This document shows positions 17,314 to 26,358 of a stretch of DNA of 63,352 nt, piece after piece. This stretch comes from Arcobacteraceae bacterium (GTDB taxonomy: Bacteria > Campylobacterota > Campylobacteria > Campylobacterales > Arcobacteraceae), in contig JAIOSF010000033.1 in assembly GCA_021107755.1 (NCBI GenBank), forward strand, positions 1-63,352, in the 5' to 3' direction. Both the position numbers and the translations under genes were made by a program. The notes below the pieces were generated by a model that saw nothing but the letters and a program-made list of their open reading frames with translations, ran no database searches and was not told the DNA's origin. Positions within the stretch are counted from its first letter, which is position 1; each line of letters opens with the position of its first letter.

Positions 17314-19353
17314 TTAAGTAAGAACAATTGTTACATTATATGCTATAAAACTCATTATCCAAGCTACCGTTGTTGTAAATACAAAGAGGTATCCAAGATA
17401 TTTATATCCACCAGCCTCTTTGGCAAATACCATAGATGCAGCAAAACAAGGCAAATATATCATAACAAAAGTGATAAATGCAATAGCTGTTTCAAGTGGA
17501 ATTTGTTTTTTTAATTCTGCTAAAAGTCTATCATCATCTTCTGTAACTTCTTCACCAACATTGTAAAGAATTCCTAATGTTGCAACAACAACTTCTTTTG
17601 CTGCAAGTCCTGTTTCAAGTGCAACTGAAAGTTTCCAATCAAATCCCAATGGTTCAAAAAATGGAACACTAGCTTTTCCTATTTGTCCTAAATAACTATT
17701 TTCTAATTGTACAGCTAAATTAGGGCTATCAACTTTTGGATAGTTTGATGCAAACCAGATTAGAATACTTGCTGCAAGGATAAATGTACCTGCTTTCTTT
17801 AGATATGACCAAGCTTTTTGTGATACTATCATATATATAAGCTTCATAGTTGGAAATCTATATTTTGGCATCTCCATTACAAATGGCTCATCTTCCCCTT
17901 TAAATACAAATACTCTTAATGCTTTTGCCATTACAAGTCCTAGAAGTGCTCCTGCTATATAGATATAAAATAATACATTTCCTGCTTCATCTTTTCCAAA
18001 AAATGCCCCTGCAAACAATACATATACAGGAAGTTTTGCACCACAACTCATAAAACCTATGATAAATAAAGTGATAAGTCTATCTTTTTCATTTTTTAAT
18101 GTTCTTGTAGCCATATATGCAGGAACACTACATCCAAATCCAGTTACAAGTGGAATAAAACTTTTTCCATGAAGCCCGAATTTATGAAAAAAACCATCTA
18201 GTAAAAAAGCAACTCGACTCATATAACCAGTAGTTTCAAGCAATGCAATCCCTATATAAAGTATAATGATATTTGGTAAAAAGAGCACAACTGCACCAAC
18301 CCCTGCAATAATACCATCAACAATTAAAGAGCGAAGTCCTTCATGTGAAATAGTACTTCCCACAGCATTACCCAGCCAAGCAAATCCAGCATCAATATAA
18401 TCCATTGGGATTGCACCAATTTCAAAAGTAAGTTGAAATAATCCCCACATAAAAAATAGAAAAATAGGTACACCTAAATATTTATTGATAAGAATATTAT
18501 CTATTTTTTTAGTAAATTGTTTGGGGAGTCTCTCATCATCTCTTTTTACAGTTTCAGAACGAATACCATGAGAAATAGATTGAAACTCTGCTGTTTGAAT
18601 CTCTTTTATATCTTCTGTTTCATGATAGGTATAAATTTTATCACTAGCTATAAGAAGAATTGGTTGTATTTGTGCAAAAATTGGTTTATCATGTATTTTT
18701 GCATAAAAATTTTCATTTTCAAAAAGCATTTTTATAGCCATCTCACGACTAGTATAATCCTTATATTCAAAATGTTTAGCTTCAAAGAACTTTGTTAGAT
18801 GATAGAGTTCCTCTTCAATAGCATCACTATAGTTTATATTTGATGGAATTCTAGTGTCACTATCATAATAGTTATGTACAATGTCTAGAAGCTCTTCAAT
18901 TCCCTCTTTTGTATTTGCACTCACTGCTACTGTTGGAATACCCGTGAGAGCTTCTATTTGCTCCACATCTATATGTATTCCCTCTTTTATAGCTTCATCA
19001 TACATATTTAATGCAAGTACCATTTTTTTATTTAAATTTTGTAACTCTAGTGTAAGTAGAAGATTTCTTGTAAGGTGTGTAGCATCAACAACATTAATAA
19101 TTACATCATAATCTTTATCTAAAAGATAATTTCTTGCTACTTTTTCTTCTGTAGAGAATCCATTTATAGAGTAAGTTCCAGGAAGGTCTATCATCTCAAT
19201 TTGATGACAATGGTGTTCAAAACATATTTGTGTTTTTTCAACAGTTACTCCACTAAAGTTTCCAACCTTGAGTCTGGAGTTTGACATTGCATTTATAAGT
19301 GAGGATTTTCCTACATTTGGTTGCCCTGCTAAAACAATTTTCATTGGTGTCAT
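17314..19353 (-). CDS. feoB: Ferrous iron transporter FeoB
   Basis: FeoB is the inner-membrane Fe(II) uptake protein with a cytosolic G domain. The 679 residues begin with G1 GQPNVGKSS at 10-18, then G3 DLPG and G4 NMYD near 115. The membrane part starts around 290 and shows the gate motifs GFGCSVPAYMATRTL and FMSCGAKLPVY, with the second core repeat near the C-terminus (TGLAAKEVVVATLG). The ATG at 19353 has AGGA six bases upstream. It is translated after feoA (8-nt gap) and followed by a small membrane protein. Confidence 0.97.
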   Translation of the reverse strand: MTPMKIVLAGQPNVGKSSLINAMSNSRLKVGNFSGVTVEKTQICFEHHCHQIEMIDLPGTYSINGFSTEEKVARNYLLDKDYDVIINVVDATHLTRNLLLTLELQNLNKKMVLALNMYDEAIKEGIHIDVEQIEALTGIPTVAVSANTKEGIEELLDIVHNYYDSDTRIPSNINYSDAIEEELYHLTKFFEAKHFEYKDYTSREMAIKMLFENENFYAKIHDKPIFAQIQPILLIASDKIYTYHETEDIKEIQTAEFQSISHGIRSETVKRDDERLPKQFTKKIDNILINKYLGVPIFLFFMWGLFQLTFEIGAIPMDYIDAGFAWLGNAVGSTISHEGLRSLIVDGIIAGVGAVVLFLPNIIILYIGIALLETTGYMSRVAFLLDGFFHKFGLHGKSFIPLVTGFGCSVPAYMATRTLKNEKDRLITLFIIGFMSCGAKLPVYVLFAGAFFGKDEAGNVLFYIYIAGALLGLVMAKALRVFVFKGEDEPFVMEMPKYRFPTMKLIYMIVSQKAWSYLKKAGTFILAASILIWFASNYPKVDSPNLAVQLENSYLGQIGKASVPFFEPLGFDWKLSVALETGLAAKEVVVATLGILYNVGEEVTEDDDRLLAELKKQIPLETAIAFITFVMIYLPCFAASMVFAKEAGGYKYLGYLFVFTTTVAWIMSFIAYNVTIVLT

Positions 19354-19361
19354 ATATTTTC

Positions 19362-19583
19362 CTAAATTTTTACAGTAATTGATTTTGCTTCTTCTACACG
19401 AAGAGCAATTGATGTATCTTCTACATTTATCTCTATAGTATTTTTAGCAAAACTTATATTTTCTACAAATACAGATGCCCCTTTAAATATACCAAATGAG
19501 TAAAATCTTTGTTTTAATTCATCATTACATTCTATTTTTTCAATTATCGCTTTTTGTTCTATTTTTAAATCTGTTAATTTCAT
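19362..19583 (-). CDS. feoA: Ferrous iron transport protein FeoA
   Basis: A 73-residue SH3-like cytosolic partner of FeoB. The layout LKQRFYSFGIFKGASVFVENISF and the end ALRVEEAKSITVKI match the FeoA pattern (LxxLGxxxGxxV, then LxxxxAxxIxV). It is the first gene of feoAB and is read from the region with the Fur box at 19615-19629. Confidence 0.93.
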   Translation of the reverse strand: MKLTDLKIEQKAIIEKIECNDELKQRFYSFGIFKGASVFVENISFAKNTIEINVEDTSIALRVEEAKSITVKI

Positions 19584-19614
19584 TTTTTATTCCATCGTTA
19601 TTTAATAATAGAAA

Positions 19615-19629
19615 TGATAACCATTATCA
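19615..19629. promoter_or_regulatory. Fur box upstream of feoAB
   Basis: TGATAACCATTATCA matches the 7-1-7 Fur consensus TGATAATNATTATCA with one mismatch. It lies 32 nt before feoA and about 105 nt before the divergent flavoprotein gene. Iron-bound Fur would repress feoAB and perhaps both directions. Confidence 0.8.
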
Positions 19630-19733
19630 ACTTAAAAGTTGTTTAATAAATTGTATATTAACAGAAAAAATAGAATGAATTTATTCGATACTTGCTATTA
19701 TTATCTATAGAATATTATGGTAAGGAAATAAAT

Positions 19734-20336
19734 ATGTATGATGTTTTAATAATTGGTGGTGGTGCAGCTGGATATGGTTGTGCTTTGACTTTAGCTTCAG
19801 TTGAAAATAAATTTGAATGGGCAAAAAATAAAAAGTATTTAATGATTGATAATCAAGACAGTGATATAACTAAGGCTAGTTTTTTTAATCTTGCTGGGGT
19901 TGATTTTGGAATAGGGGGAGATTCCCTTATAAAAAAAATGGAAATGCAACTTTCAAAATTTAAAAGTTGCTCCAAAATTTGTGATACGGTTACAAAAATA
20001 GAAAAGAGTGATGACTATTTTACTATTTCCACACAAAATACTACTTATGAAGCAAAAATAGTAGTAATTGCAACAGGTATGCATAAGTTTGATATCGTAT
20101 GTGATAATGTAAAAGTTATTGAACATACTGATGTAATGAAACCAAATAAAGTGTGTTTAGAAAACAACAATAATTTAATAAGTGAAAATTTATATGTTGC
20201 TGGACTTGCAAGTGGTGCAAAAACAATGTTTGCTATTGCAAACGGGGAAGGTGCTAAAGTAGCTTGTGATATTTTTAAAATATGGACTGGAAAACCAGCA
20301 GTTGCCCATGATAATTTAAAAGATAAATTGATATAA
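19734..20336 (+). CDS. Small FAD-dependent oxidoreductase, thioredoxin-reductase-like
   Basis: About 200 residues. The N-terminal FAD site is MYDVLIIGGGAAGYGCALTLA, a second motif is KIVVIATGMH, and the C-terminal FAD motif is NLYVAGLASGAKTMFAIANGEGAKVA. It lacks the NADPH-binding insertion and CxxC of true thioredoxin reductases, and its length is only two thirds of theirs, so it is a single-FAD-domain relative. I start at ATG 19734, which follows AAGGAAATAAAT; the longer frame has no ribosome site. It is divergent from feoAB across the Fur box, so iron control is possible. Confidence 0.75.
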   Translation: MYDVLIIGGGAAGYGCALTLASVENKFEWAKNKKYLMIDNQDSDITKASFFNLAGVDFGIGGDSLIKKMEMQLSKFKSCSKICDTVTKIEKSDDYFTISTQNTTYEAKIVVIATGMHKFDIVCDNVKVIEHTDVMKPNKVCLENNNNLISENLYVAGLASGAKTMFAIANGEGAKVACDIFKIWTGKPAVAHDNLKDKLI

Positions 20337-20344
20337 ATAAAAAA

Positions 20345-20369
20345 AGCCATTGGTATTATCCCAATGGCT
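20345..20369. terminator. Bidirectional terminator
   Basis: AGCCATTGG (20345-20353) and CCAATGGCT (20361-20369) form a perfect 9-bp stem, with an A run before and a T run after. It separates the convergent flavoprotein gene and purM. Confidence 0.88.
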
Positions 20370-20393
20370 TTTTTATAGATGATATAGTTTGAA

Positions 20394-21389
20394 TTAAACT
20401 ATATCACATCCTTTTTCTCCAGCTTCAATGTGACCAATCACATATCCATCGGTATTCTCTAAAACAGCATCTACATTTGCAGGATTTACAACAAAAATCA
20501 TCCCTACACCCATATTAAATGCTCTAAACATCTCAGCATCTTCTACATGTTCCCCCATAAGTTCAAAAATAGGTAGAACTTGTACTTTATCTCTTTGTAC
20601 TATTGCTCTTAAGTTATCAGGTAAAACTCTTGGTAGGTTTTCAACAATCCCACCACCAGTGATATGTGCTAAAGCATTGATGTTTTCTTTGTTTTCTTTA
20701 AACTCTTTTACATAGATTCTTGTTGGTTCAAGCAGTGTATCTATAAGTGGTTTTCCATTGAAATCATCTTCAAATTTCATACCTAGTTTTTCTAATAATA
20801 GTTTTCGTACCAAACTAAATCCATTTGAGTGAACACCAGAACTCGGAAGTGCAATAAGAACATCACCTTCTTGAACTCTCGAAACTCTATCCATCTCTGA
20901 TTTCTCTGCAATTCCTACACAAAAACCAGCAAGGTCAAAATCACCCTCTTTATACATACCTGGCATCTCAGCAGTCTCACCACCAATTAAGGCACACTGA
21001 CTTCTGATACAACCCTCAGCAATACCTTTTACAACAGCAGATGCTTCTTCAACTTCAAGTTTTGCTGTAGCATAATAATCTAGGAAAAATAAAGGCTCTC
21101 CAAAATTACAAATTAAATCATTTGAACACATAGCAACAAGATCAATACCAACTGTATCAAATTTTCCACTATCAATTGCTAATTTTAGTTTTGTACCTAC
21201 TCCATCAGTTCCTGCTAATATAACAGGTTCTTTATAACCTGTTGGTAATTCAAATGCACCAGCAAATGAACCAATTCCACCAAGAACTCCAGGAATCATA
21301 GTTGATTTTACATAGGGTTTTATATTTTCTACAAAACTATTTCCTGCATCTATATCAACTCCTGCATCTTTATATGATATTGTTGCCAT
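20394..21389 (-). CDS. purM: Phosphoribosylformylglycinamidine cyclo-ligase
   Basis: PurM makes aminoimidazole ribotide in step five of purine synthesis. The 331 residues match AIR synthase throughout: YKDAGVDIDAGNSFV, GIGSFAGAFELP, AGTDGVGTKLKLA, NDLICNFGEPLFFLDY, LIGGETAEMPGMY, and HITGGGIVENLPRVLP. The start overlaps the stop of the preceding small membrane-protein gene by one base, so the two are coupled. Confidence 0.97.
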   Translation of the reverse strand: MATISYKDAGVDIDAGNSFVENIKPYVKSTMIPGVLGGIGSFAGAFELPTGYKEPVILAGTDGVGTKLKLAIDSGKFDTVGIDLVAMCSNDLICNFGEPLFFLDYYATAKLEVEEASAVVKGIAEGCIRSQCALIGGETAEMPGMYKEGDFDLAGFCVGIAEKSEMDRVSRVQEGDVLIALPSSGVHSNGFSLVRKLLLEKLGMKFEDDFNGKPLIDTLLEPTRIYVKEFKENKENINALAHITGGGIVENLPRVLPDNLRAIVQRDKVQVLPIFELMGEHVEDAEMFRAFNMGVGMIFVVNPANVDAVLENTDGYVIGHIEAGEKGCDIV

Positions 21390-21592
21390 TATGCCTCTTT
21401 TCCATTTTTAGGTAAATCACATTTTTTTGAAATGATACAAACTGGACAAAAGTCAGCTAATCCTGCTATTAAAGGAATAATCCCTAAATACCACCAAGGA
21501 TTACTAAATAATATAGCTATAGCAATTGCTATTAGACCAATTGCTATTCTAAACTTTCTACAAAAATTTCGTATCTTCTCATATACATTCAT
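21389..21592 (-). CDS. DUF2892/YgaP-like small membrane protein
   Basis: About 67 residues with two hydrophobic segments (IAIGLIAIAIAILF and WWYLGIIPLIAGLADF) and a cysteine pair in DFCPVCIISKKC. This is the layout of the YgaP-like membrane family, where the loop reads GxCPxY/xxxxGxxT. I start at ATG 21592 because AAAGGTAAAAATT precedes it. It is linked to purM by an overlapping stop/start. Function unknown. Confidence 0.7.
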   Translation of the reverse strand: MNVYEKIRNFCRKFRIAIGLIAIAIAILFSNPWWYLGIIPLIAGLADFCPVCIISKKCDLPKNGKEA

Positions 21593-21679
21593 AATTTTTA
21601 CCTTTAATATACCCAAGTTATTTGAGTTTAAAATTTTTTGGGTATTATACCTAAAATTAATTTAAAAGGCTTATACAAA

Positions 21680-22231
21680 ATGGCAAATTGCGGTAATAAA
21701 AACTTTGCTTATGATGAGATGATGGTACATGTACCATTATGTTCTCATAAAGATATAAAAAAAATATTAGTTGTAGGTGAAGTATCATCTGACTTTAAAA
21801 ATGAATTAGCAAAACATAAATGTAAAGATGTTAGATTTAGTGATAATTTAAATATAGAAGATACTTTTGATATTATTCTTTACAATAAAGAAGAAAATTT
21901 TGATGATATGTTTATGGCATCAGTTGATAGATGTTTAGAGCAAACAAAAGGTATTTTTGTAACAAAAGCTTCTTTTATATATAAAGATTTAGAAGTTTCT
22001 AAAAAAGAGTTAGAAATTGTTGGTAAAAATTTCTGGATCTGTATGCCATATAGTTTTGGACATAATACTTTAATATTTGCTTCAAAAAAATACCATCCTC
22101 AAGCTGAAATAGTACTTCATACTTCAGATTTGCTTGAAGGTTGTGAGTATTACAATACAGAGTTACAAAATGCAAGTTTTGTATATCCTACATATATAAC
22201 AAAAGGGATAACTGGTATTGCCAAAAGATAA
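21680..22231 (+). CDS. Spermidine-synthase-like protein, probably inactive
   Basis: A 183-residue protein related to SpeE. The C-terminal segment GCEYYNTELQNASFVYPTYI matches the spermidine-synthase landmark YYNxxxHxAaFxLPxY. The Rossmann loop, normally GGGDGG, here reads VVGEVSSDF, and the protein is about 100 residues shorter than active enzymes. Aminopropyl transfer is therefore doubtful. The chosen ATG follows AAAGGCTTATACAAA. It overlaps coaE by 14 bases and is probably co-translated with it. Confidence 0.6.
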   Translation: MANCGNKNFAYDEMMVHVPLCSHKDIKKILVVGEVSSDFKNELAKHKCKDVRFSDNLNIEDTFDIILYNKEENFDDMFMASVDRCLEQTKGIFVTKASFIYKDLEVSKKELEIVGKNFWICMPYSFGHNTLIFASKKYHPQAEIVLHTSDLLEGCEYYNTELQNASFVYPTYITKGITGIAKR

Positions 22232-22817
22232 TCAAGAGTTTACCAATGCTGTTGTCTTAACAGGTGGCATTGCAACAGGGAAAAGTACTGTTGCATCGCT
22301 TTTTAAACTACATGGCTTTTTGACAATTGATGCTGATAAGATAGCACATAAGCTTCTCGATTTACACTATAAAGAGATTGAGCAATTATTTGGTAAAGAG
22401 TATATTGAAAATCAAAAGGTATTAAGAAAAAAACTTGGAAATTTAATTTTTAAGGATGAAAGTCAAAAGAAACGATTAGAAGACTTTATTCATCCTTTGA
22501 TTAAACAAGAGATTATTAAGGAGGCTGCGATATTTGAAAAACAACAAAAGCCATACTTGATAGATATTCCACTTTTTTTTGAAACACAAAACTACGATAT
22601 TCAAAAATCTATTGTAGTCTACACACCCAAAGAGATACAGATACAACGACTAATGAAGCGTGATAGTTGCAGTTTTGATGAAGCTTTGTTACGAATTAAT
22701 AATCAAATGGATATTGAAAAGAAAAAAACTCTTTCAACTTATATTATAGATAATAGTTCTAATCTACTCCACTTACAAAATGAAGTGGAACGGATAAAAA
22801 AAGAATTGATTAGTTAG
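22218..22817 (+). CDS. coaE: Dephospho-CoA kinase
   Basis: CoaE phosphorylates dephospho-CoA at the 3'-hydroxyl, the last step of CoA synthesis. The 199 residues have the Walker A loop LTGGIATGKSTVASLF (about 14-29), the substrate motif IDADKIAHKLL, and the conserved HPLIKQEI and IDIPLFFE. Length is typical. It begins inside the end of the SpeE-like gene. Confidence 0.95.
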   Translation: MPKDNQEFTNAVVLTGGIATGKSTVASLFKLHGFLTIDADKIAHKLLDLHYKEIEQLFGKEYIENQKVLRKKLGNLIFKDESQKKRLEDFIHPLIKQEIIKEAAIFEKQQKPYLIDIPLFFETQNYDIQKSIVVYTPKEIQIQRLMKRDSCSFDEALLRINNQMDIEKKKTLSTYIIDNSSNLLHLQNEVERIKKELIS

Positions 22818-23043
22818 GAAGCTTTTTTTTTGAAAAGAGTTTTTTAATTAATGCTGGAAATCTAACAATAATATATACTAAAAATGTAAATACAAATGGA
22901 TGTACAGCACCAGGTATACCAAAAGCCCCACCGTGTGTCATGTTCATTAGATGTTCAATTGGATGATCAATCCATTGTTTAAAATGCATACCTATTGCTA
23001 AAAATAAAAATAACCCTATAAAAATAATAATCTCTTTTTTCAT
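22810..23043 (-). CDS. Small membrane protein, function unknown
   Basis: A 77-residue protein with two hydrophobic stretches (5-19 and about 47-63) separated by a histidine-rich periplasmic-type loop (DHPIEHLMNMTHGG). It overlaps the end of coaE by 8 bases on the opposite strand. A terminator lies upstream at 23096-23121, so it has its own promoter or low read-through. I recognise no family. Confidence 0.55.
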   Translation of the reverse strand: MKKEIIIFIGLFLFLAIGMHFKQWIDHPIEHLMNMTHGGAFGIPGAVHPFVFTFLVYIIVRFPALIKKLFSKKKLPN

Positions 23044-23095
23044 ATATACTCACTTTAAATTTAATTTTGAAATTGTAATACAATATAAATAAAAA

Positions 23096-23121
23096 AGCCC
23101 TAAACCATTAGGTCTAGGGCT
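23096..23121. terminator. Terminator after sqr
   Basis: AGCCCTA (23096-23102) and TAGGGCT (23115-23121) form the base of a stem extended by ACC/GGT with one mismatch. A run before and T run after. It ends the minus-strand sqr transcript. Confidence 0.8.
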
Positions 23122-23152
23122 TTTTATATAACTAAACTTTAGTTAATTGATA

Positions 23153-24652
23153 TTATGCTTTACCAGCTAACATACCATATTGTGTCATTGGTTTAAGTAA
23201 ATAAACTTTTAATAACCACCAGATATATCTTTCTTGAGTTGGATCTAAGAACGATAATAGAGCAGCATTTTTACCACTACCTGGTTTTTTAGAAGCCCAG
23301 TTAAACTCAGCTAACATTACTGTACCAATACTTGTAATAAGTGGACAAACTGTGTACCCATCATATTTTGCATTTGATGCAGGAATTTCACCTTTTTCCA
23401 TCATTGAAATAACATTAGCTGTTAAAACTGCATATTGTTTTCTAGCAGATCCACCTGTTTTCCCCATTGGAACAGCAGCAATATCACCTAGTGCAAATAC
23501 ATTTGGGTATTTTACATGTTGTAAAGTTTCTTTATTTACTGGAATCCAACCTTTAGCTGAACCAACTGAAGAGTTACCAATTTCATCTGGAGCTTTCATA
23601 GGTGGTGTAATATGTAAGAAATCAAAATCAGCAGTTACAGTTTCATGTTTTGTAACCATTGCATACTCACCTAAATCTTCATCAAATGCACCTTTTTCTT
23701 TCCAGTGTTTATCAAAGATTGCTTTTCCATTTTCAACACCTACAAGGTTATGGTTATAACTCCATTTCATACCTCTAGCTTCATATTGTTTTACGATTGC
23801 ATCATGGTAATCTTTAATACCGAACATTGCTCCACCATTTGGATAGAAGTGTAAATCAGCATTTGCTCTAGCACCAGCTTCTTCAAGTCTTGCATTTGTT
23901 AGGTACATAATCTTTTTAGGAGCACCACCACATTTAATTGGTGTATTTGGGTGTGTATAAACACCTTTTACTTTTTTACCACTTTTTGCATCTGCAACAA
24001 ATTTTTGCATATTTCTCCAAGTAGCTGCTGCACCATCAGCTGTATAAATAGATGAAGCTCCTACAGAATCTAGTACTTTAACTACATTTGTTGTATCACC
24101 ATTTGCATACGCTTCACCAGCTTCTTCTAAACCTTTAATAGCACCATAGTTAAGTTTAACACCTGCTGCAACAATTAAGTAATCATAAGTGATTTTAGTA
24201 CCTTTATCAGTAGTAACAGTATTGTTATCTGCATCTACATCTGTCACTTTTTCTTTTACTACTTTTGTACCAGCTGGAACATAATCATCTCTTTTATAAA
24301 CTATTTCACTTTTATCCCAAAGTCCAGAACCTACAAGTGTTTGACCTGGTTGGTAACTTGTTGAAAATTCATTTGGTTCAATAACAGTAATATCAGGATT
24401 TGATAAATTGTTTGTAAGTCTAGCAGCAGTTGACATACCAGACAAACCACCACCGATGATTACAATTTTACCTTTTGCATCACTTGCTTGAGCAACTGTT
24501 GCAGCTTCAGCTTCTGTACCACCCATCATAAGTGCTGATAAACTACCAACTCCCATCATCTTCATAGCATCTCTTCTTGAAATACCTTGCTCTTTTAATA
24601 TCGCATCTAATTGCTCTAAGTCTTTTTGAACATCTCTATTCTCAATCATCAT
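23153..24652 (-). CDS. sqr: Tat-exported sulfide:quinone oxidoreductase-like flavoprotein
   Basis: Sqr oxidises sulfide to zero-valent sulfur and reduces membrane quinone. The 499 residues carry an N-terminal extension with a twin-arginine-like motif (SRRDAMKMMGVGSL) ending in AEAA. The FAD loop is VIIGGGLSGMSTAARL. The redox cysteine pair is Cys241 in PIKCGGAPKK and Cys436 in TVCPLITS, the spacing of type II-like enzymes. FALGDIAAVPMGKTGGSARKQ is the FAD C-terminal motif, and the tail (IWWLLKVYLLKPM) is the amphipathic quinone/membrane part. The Tat leader places it in the periplasm next to Sox. A flavocytochrome c sulfide dehydrogenase is less likely because no cytochrome partner is adjacent. 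Confidence 0.82.
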   Translation of the reverse strand: MMIENRDVQKDLEQLDAILKEQGISRRDAMKMMGVGSLSALMMGGTEAEAATVAQASDAKGKIVIIGGGLSGMSTAARLTNNLSNPDITVIEPNEFSTSYQPGQTLVGSGLWDKSEIVYKRDDYVPAGTKVVKEKVTDVDADNNTVTTDKGTKITYDYLIVAAGVKLNYGAIKGLEEAGEAYANGDTTNVVKVLDSVGASSIYTADGAAATWRNMQKFVADAKSGKKVKGVYTHPNTPIKCGGAPKKIMYLTNARLEEAGARANADLHFYPNGGAMFGIKDYHDAIVKQYEARGMKWSYNHNLVGVENGKAIFDKHWKEKGAFDEDLGEYAMVTKHETVTADFDFLHITPPMKAPDEIGNSSVGSAKGWIPVNKETLQHVKYPNVFALGDIAAVPMGKTGGSARKQYAVLTANVISMMEKGEIPASNAKYDGYTVCPLITSIGTVMLAEFNWASKKPGSGKNAALLSFLDPTQERYIWWLLKVYLLKPMTQYGMLAGKA

Positions 24653-24971
24653 AGTTTCCTTTTTGTAAAATTTAATTTTATGGTAAGAAGATTAACACAA
24701 ACAAAATAATACATAACTTAAATTGACTAGTGTTCAGATAATTTTATTTATTAGTTTTACTTATAGGTATTGGTAGAATTATAATTTTTTGTTTAATTAG
24801 TGATAAATAATTGAAGGTTTAAATGCCTTGTTTAAAGGAAATATACTGCTATTAAAGGGATTTAGTTATGTTAGTATAAAGGATAACTTTAAATAACCAA
24901 TTAAGAGTAGCACATAAGATATGTGCTACTTATTTATACATTTTTAATTATTTTTGTATAGTTTTAAAAGT
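24653..24971. other. Intergenic region sqr / leuC
   Basis: About 320 bases without a gene. The right part contains the hairpin at 24906-24930 that ends leuC. The left 150 bases should hold the sqr promoter; I see only weak boxes (TATTAT around 24705). The sqr ribosome site is AAAAAGGAAACT. Confidence 0.5.
24906..24930. terminator. Terminator-like hairpin after leuC
   Basis: AGTAGCACATA (24906-24916), loop AGA, TATGTGCTACT (24920-24930) form a perfect 11-bp stem. The minus-strand tail is only moderately T-rich (CTTAATTGG), so it is a strong hairpin with a weak U-tract. Confidence 0.6.
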
Positions 24972-26252
24972 TTAAATAGAAGATGGGTCTGTAATATATC
25001 CACTTATACCACTAGCTGCTGCAACTGCACTGTTAGATAAGTATACTTTAGATGTACGACTTCCCATTCTCCCTACAAAATTTCTATTTGTTGTAGAGAT
25101 ACAAACTTCACCATCACCTAAAATACCCATATATCCACCAAGACAGGCACCACAAGTTGGATTCGATACAACAGCACCAGCATCTATTAGAATATCAATA
25201 TATCCTTTTTTTGTAGCTTCTCTTAAAATCATTTGAGTTCCAGGAGTTACAATCATTCGAACATGAGGTGCAAGTTTTTTACCATTTAAAATTTCACTTG
25301 CAACTTTTAAGTCGCTCAATCTTCCATTTGTACAACTTCCTATAAATACTTGATCAACTTTAATATTATCTGCAACTGCTTGAGATATAGAGTGACCATT
25401 TTCAGGTAAGAATGGATAAGCTATAACTGGTTCAAGCGATGCTACATCAATCTCTAAAACTTGACAATAGTTAGCATCTTCATCACTATAATGAATTTTT
25501 GGTTCAGCTCTTAAACTTCCATTTGCTTCTATTCTACCATCTAAAAACTCTTTTGTAATCTCATCATAAGCTACTATTCCAGATTTTGCACCAGCTTCAA
25601 TAGCCATATTACATAAAGCAAATCTATCATCCATAGTTAAGTATTGGATTGTATCCCCTGTAAACTCTAATGTTTTATATAAGGCACCATCAACACCAAT
25701 CATTCTAATAATTTCAAGAATTAAATCTTTTCCTGTAACAAATTCACTTGGTTTTCCACTGAATACTACTTTAATAGACTCAGGTACTTTAAACCAATTT
25801 CCACCTGTAACCATAGCAAAGGCTAAATCTGTACTTCCCATACCTGTACTAAATGCACCCAGTGCTCCATGTGTACAAGTATGACTATCTGCACCTATGA
25901 TAACATCACCAGGTATCACTAACCCTTTTTCAGGTAAAAGTGCATGTTCAATTCCCATATCTTTTTCATCAAAAAAGTTTTTTAAGTTATGTTTAGCAGC
26001 AAAATCTCTACTGATTTTTGCTTGATTGGCACTTGCAATATCCTTAGCTGGGATAAAGTGATCTAATACTATAGAAAATCCATCTGGATTTGCAAGGCTT
26101 TTAGCACCACTCTCTTCAAAAGCTTTTATAGAAATAGGAGTTGTAATATCATTTCCTATAACCATATCGATTGGACTTCTTACGATTTCACCCGCAAATA
26201 CATCGTGTCCTACATGTTCACTAAATATTTTTTCTGTTATTGTTTGACCCAT
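24972..26252 (-). CDS. leuC: 3-Isopropylmalate dehydratase large subunit
   Basis: LeuC carries the [4Fe-4S] cluster and, with LeuD, isomerises isopropylmalate in leucine synthesis. The 426 residues match the aconitase family: GADSHTCTHGALGAFSTGMGS with the first cluster cysteine, VFIGSCTNGRLSDL, and SNPTCGACLGGYMG with the other two. The length and the DHFIPAKD start fit the shorter LeuC type common in Campylobacterota. LeuD is not in this window. It is divergent from the PLP enzyme at 26359. Confidence 0.94.
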   Translation of the reverse strand: MGQTITEKIFSEHVGHDVFAGEIVRSPIDMVIGNDITTPISIKAFEESGAKSLANPDGFSIVLDHFIPAKDIASANQAKISRDFAAKHNLKNFFDEKDMGIEHALLPEKGLVIPGDVIIGADSHTCTHGALGAFSTGMGSTDLAFAMVTGGNWFKVPESIKVVFSGKPSEFVTGKDLILEIIRMIGVDGALYKTLEFTGDTIQYLTMDDRFALCNMAIEAGAKSGIVAYDEITKEFLDGRIEANGSLRAEPKIHYSDEDANYCQVLEIDVASLEPVIAYPFLPENGHSISQAVADNIKVDQVFIGSCTNGRLSDLKVASEILNGKKLAPHVRMIVTPGTQMILREATKKGYIDILIDAGAVVSNPTCGACLGGYMGILGDGEVCISTTNRNFVGRMGSRTSKVYLSNSAVAAASGISGYITDPSSI

Positions 26253-26358
26253 AATTTCTATCTCTTTATATTCTAAATTTTTGCCATTATACCCAATCCC
26301 AAATTAAACTCTAAATAATTTATTGTTAGTTATAATAAGATATTATAAAGGATACATA

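Noticed and set aside
17290-17514. 74-residue plus-strand frame over the feoB 3' end
   Set aside because: It overlaps feoB almost fully on the opposite strand and has no ribosome site.
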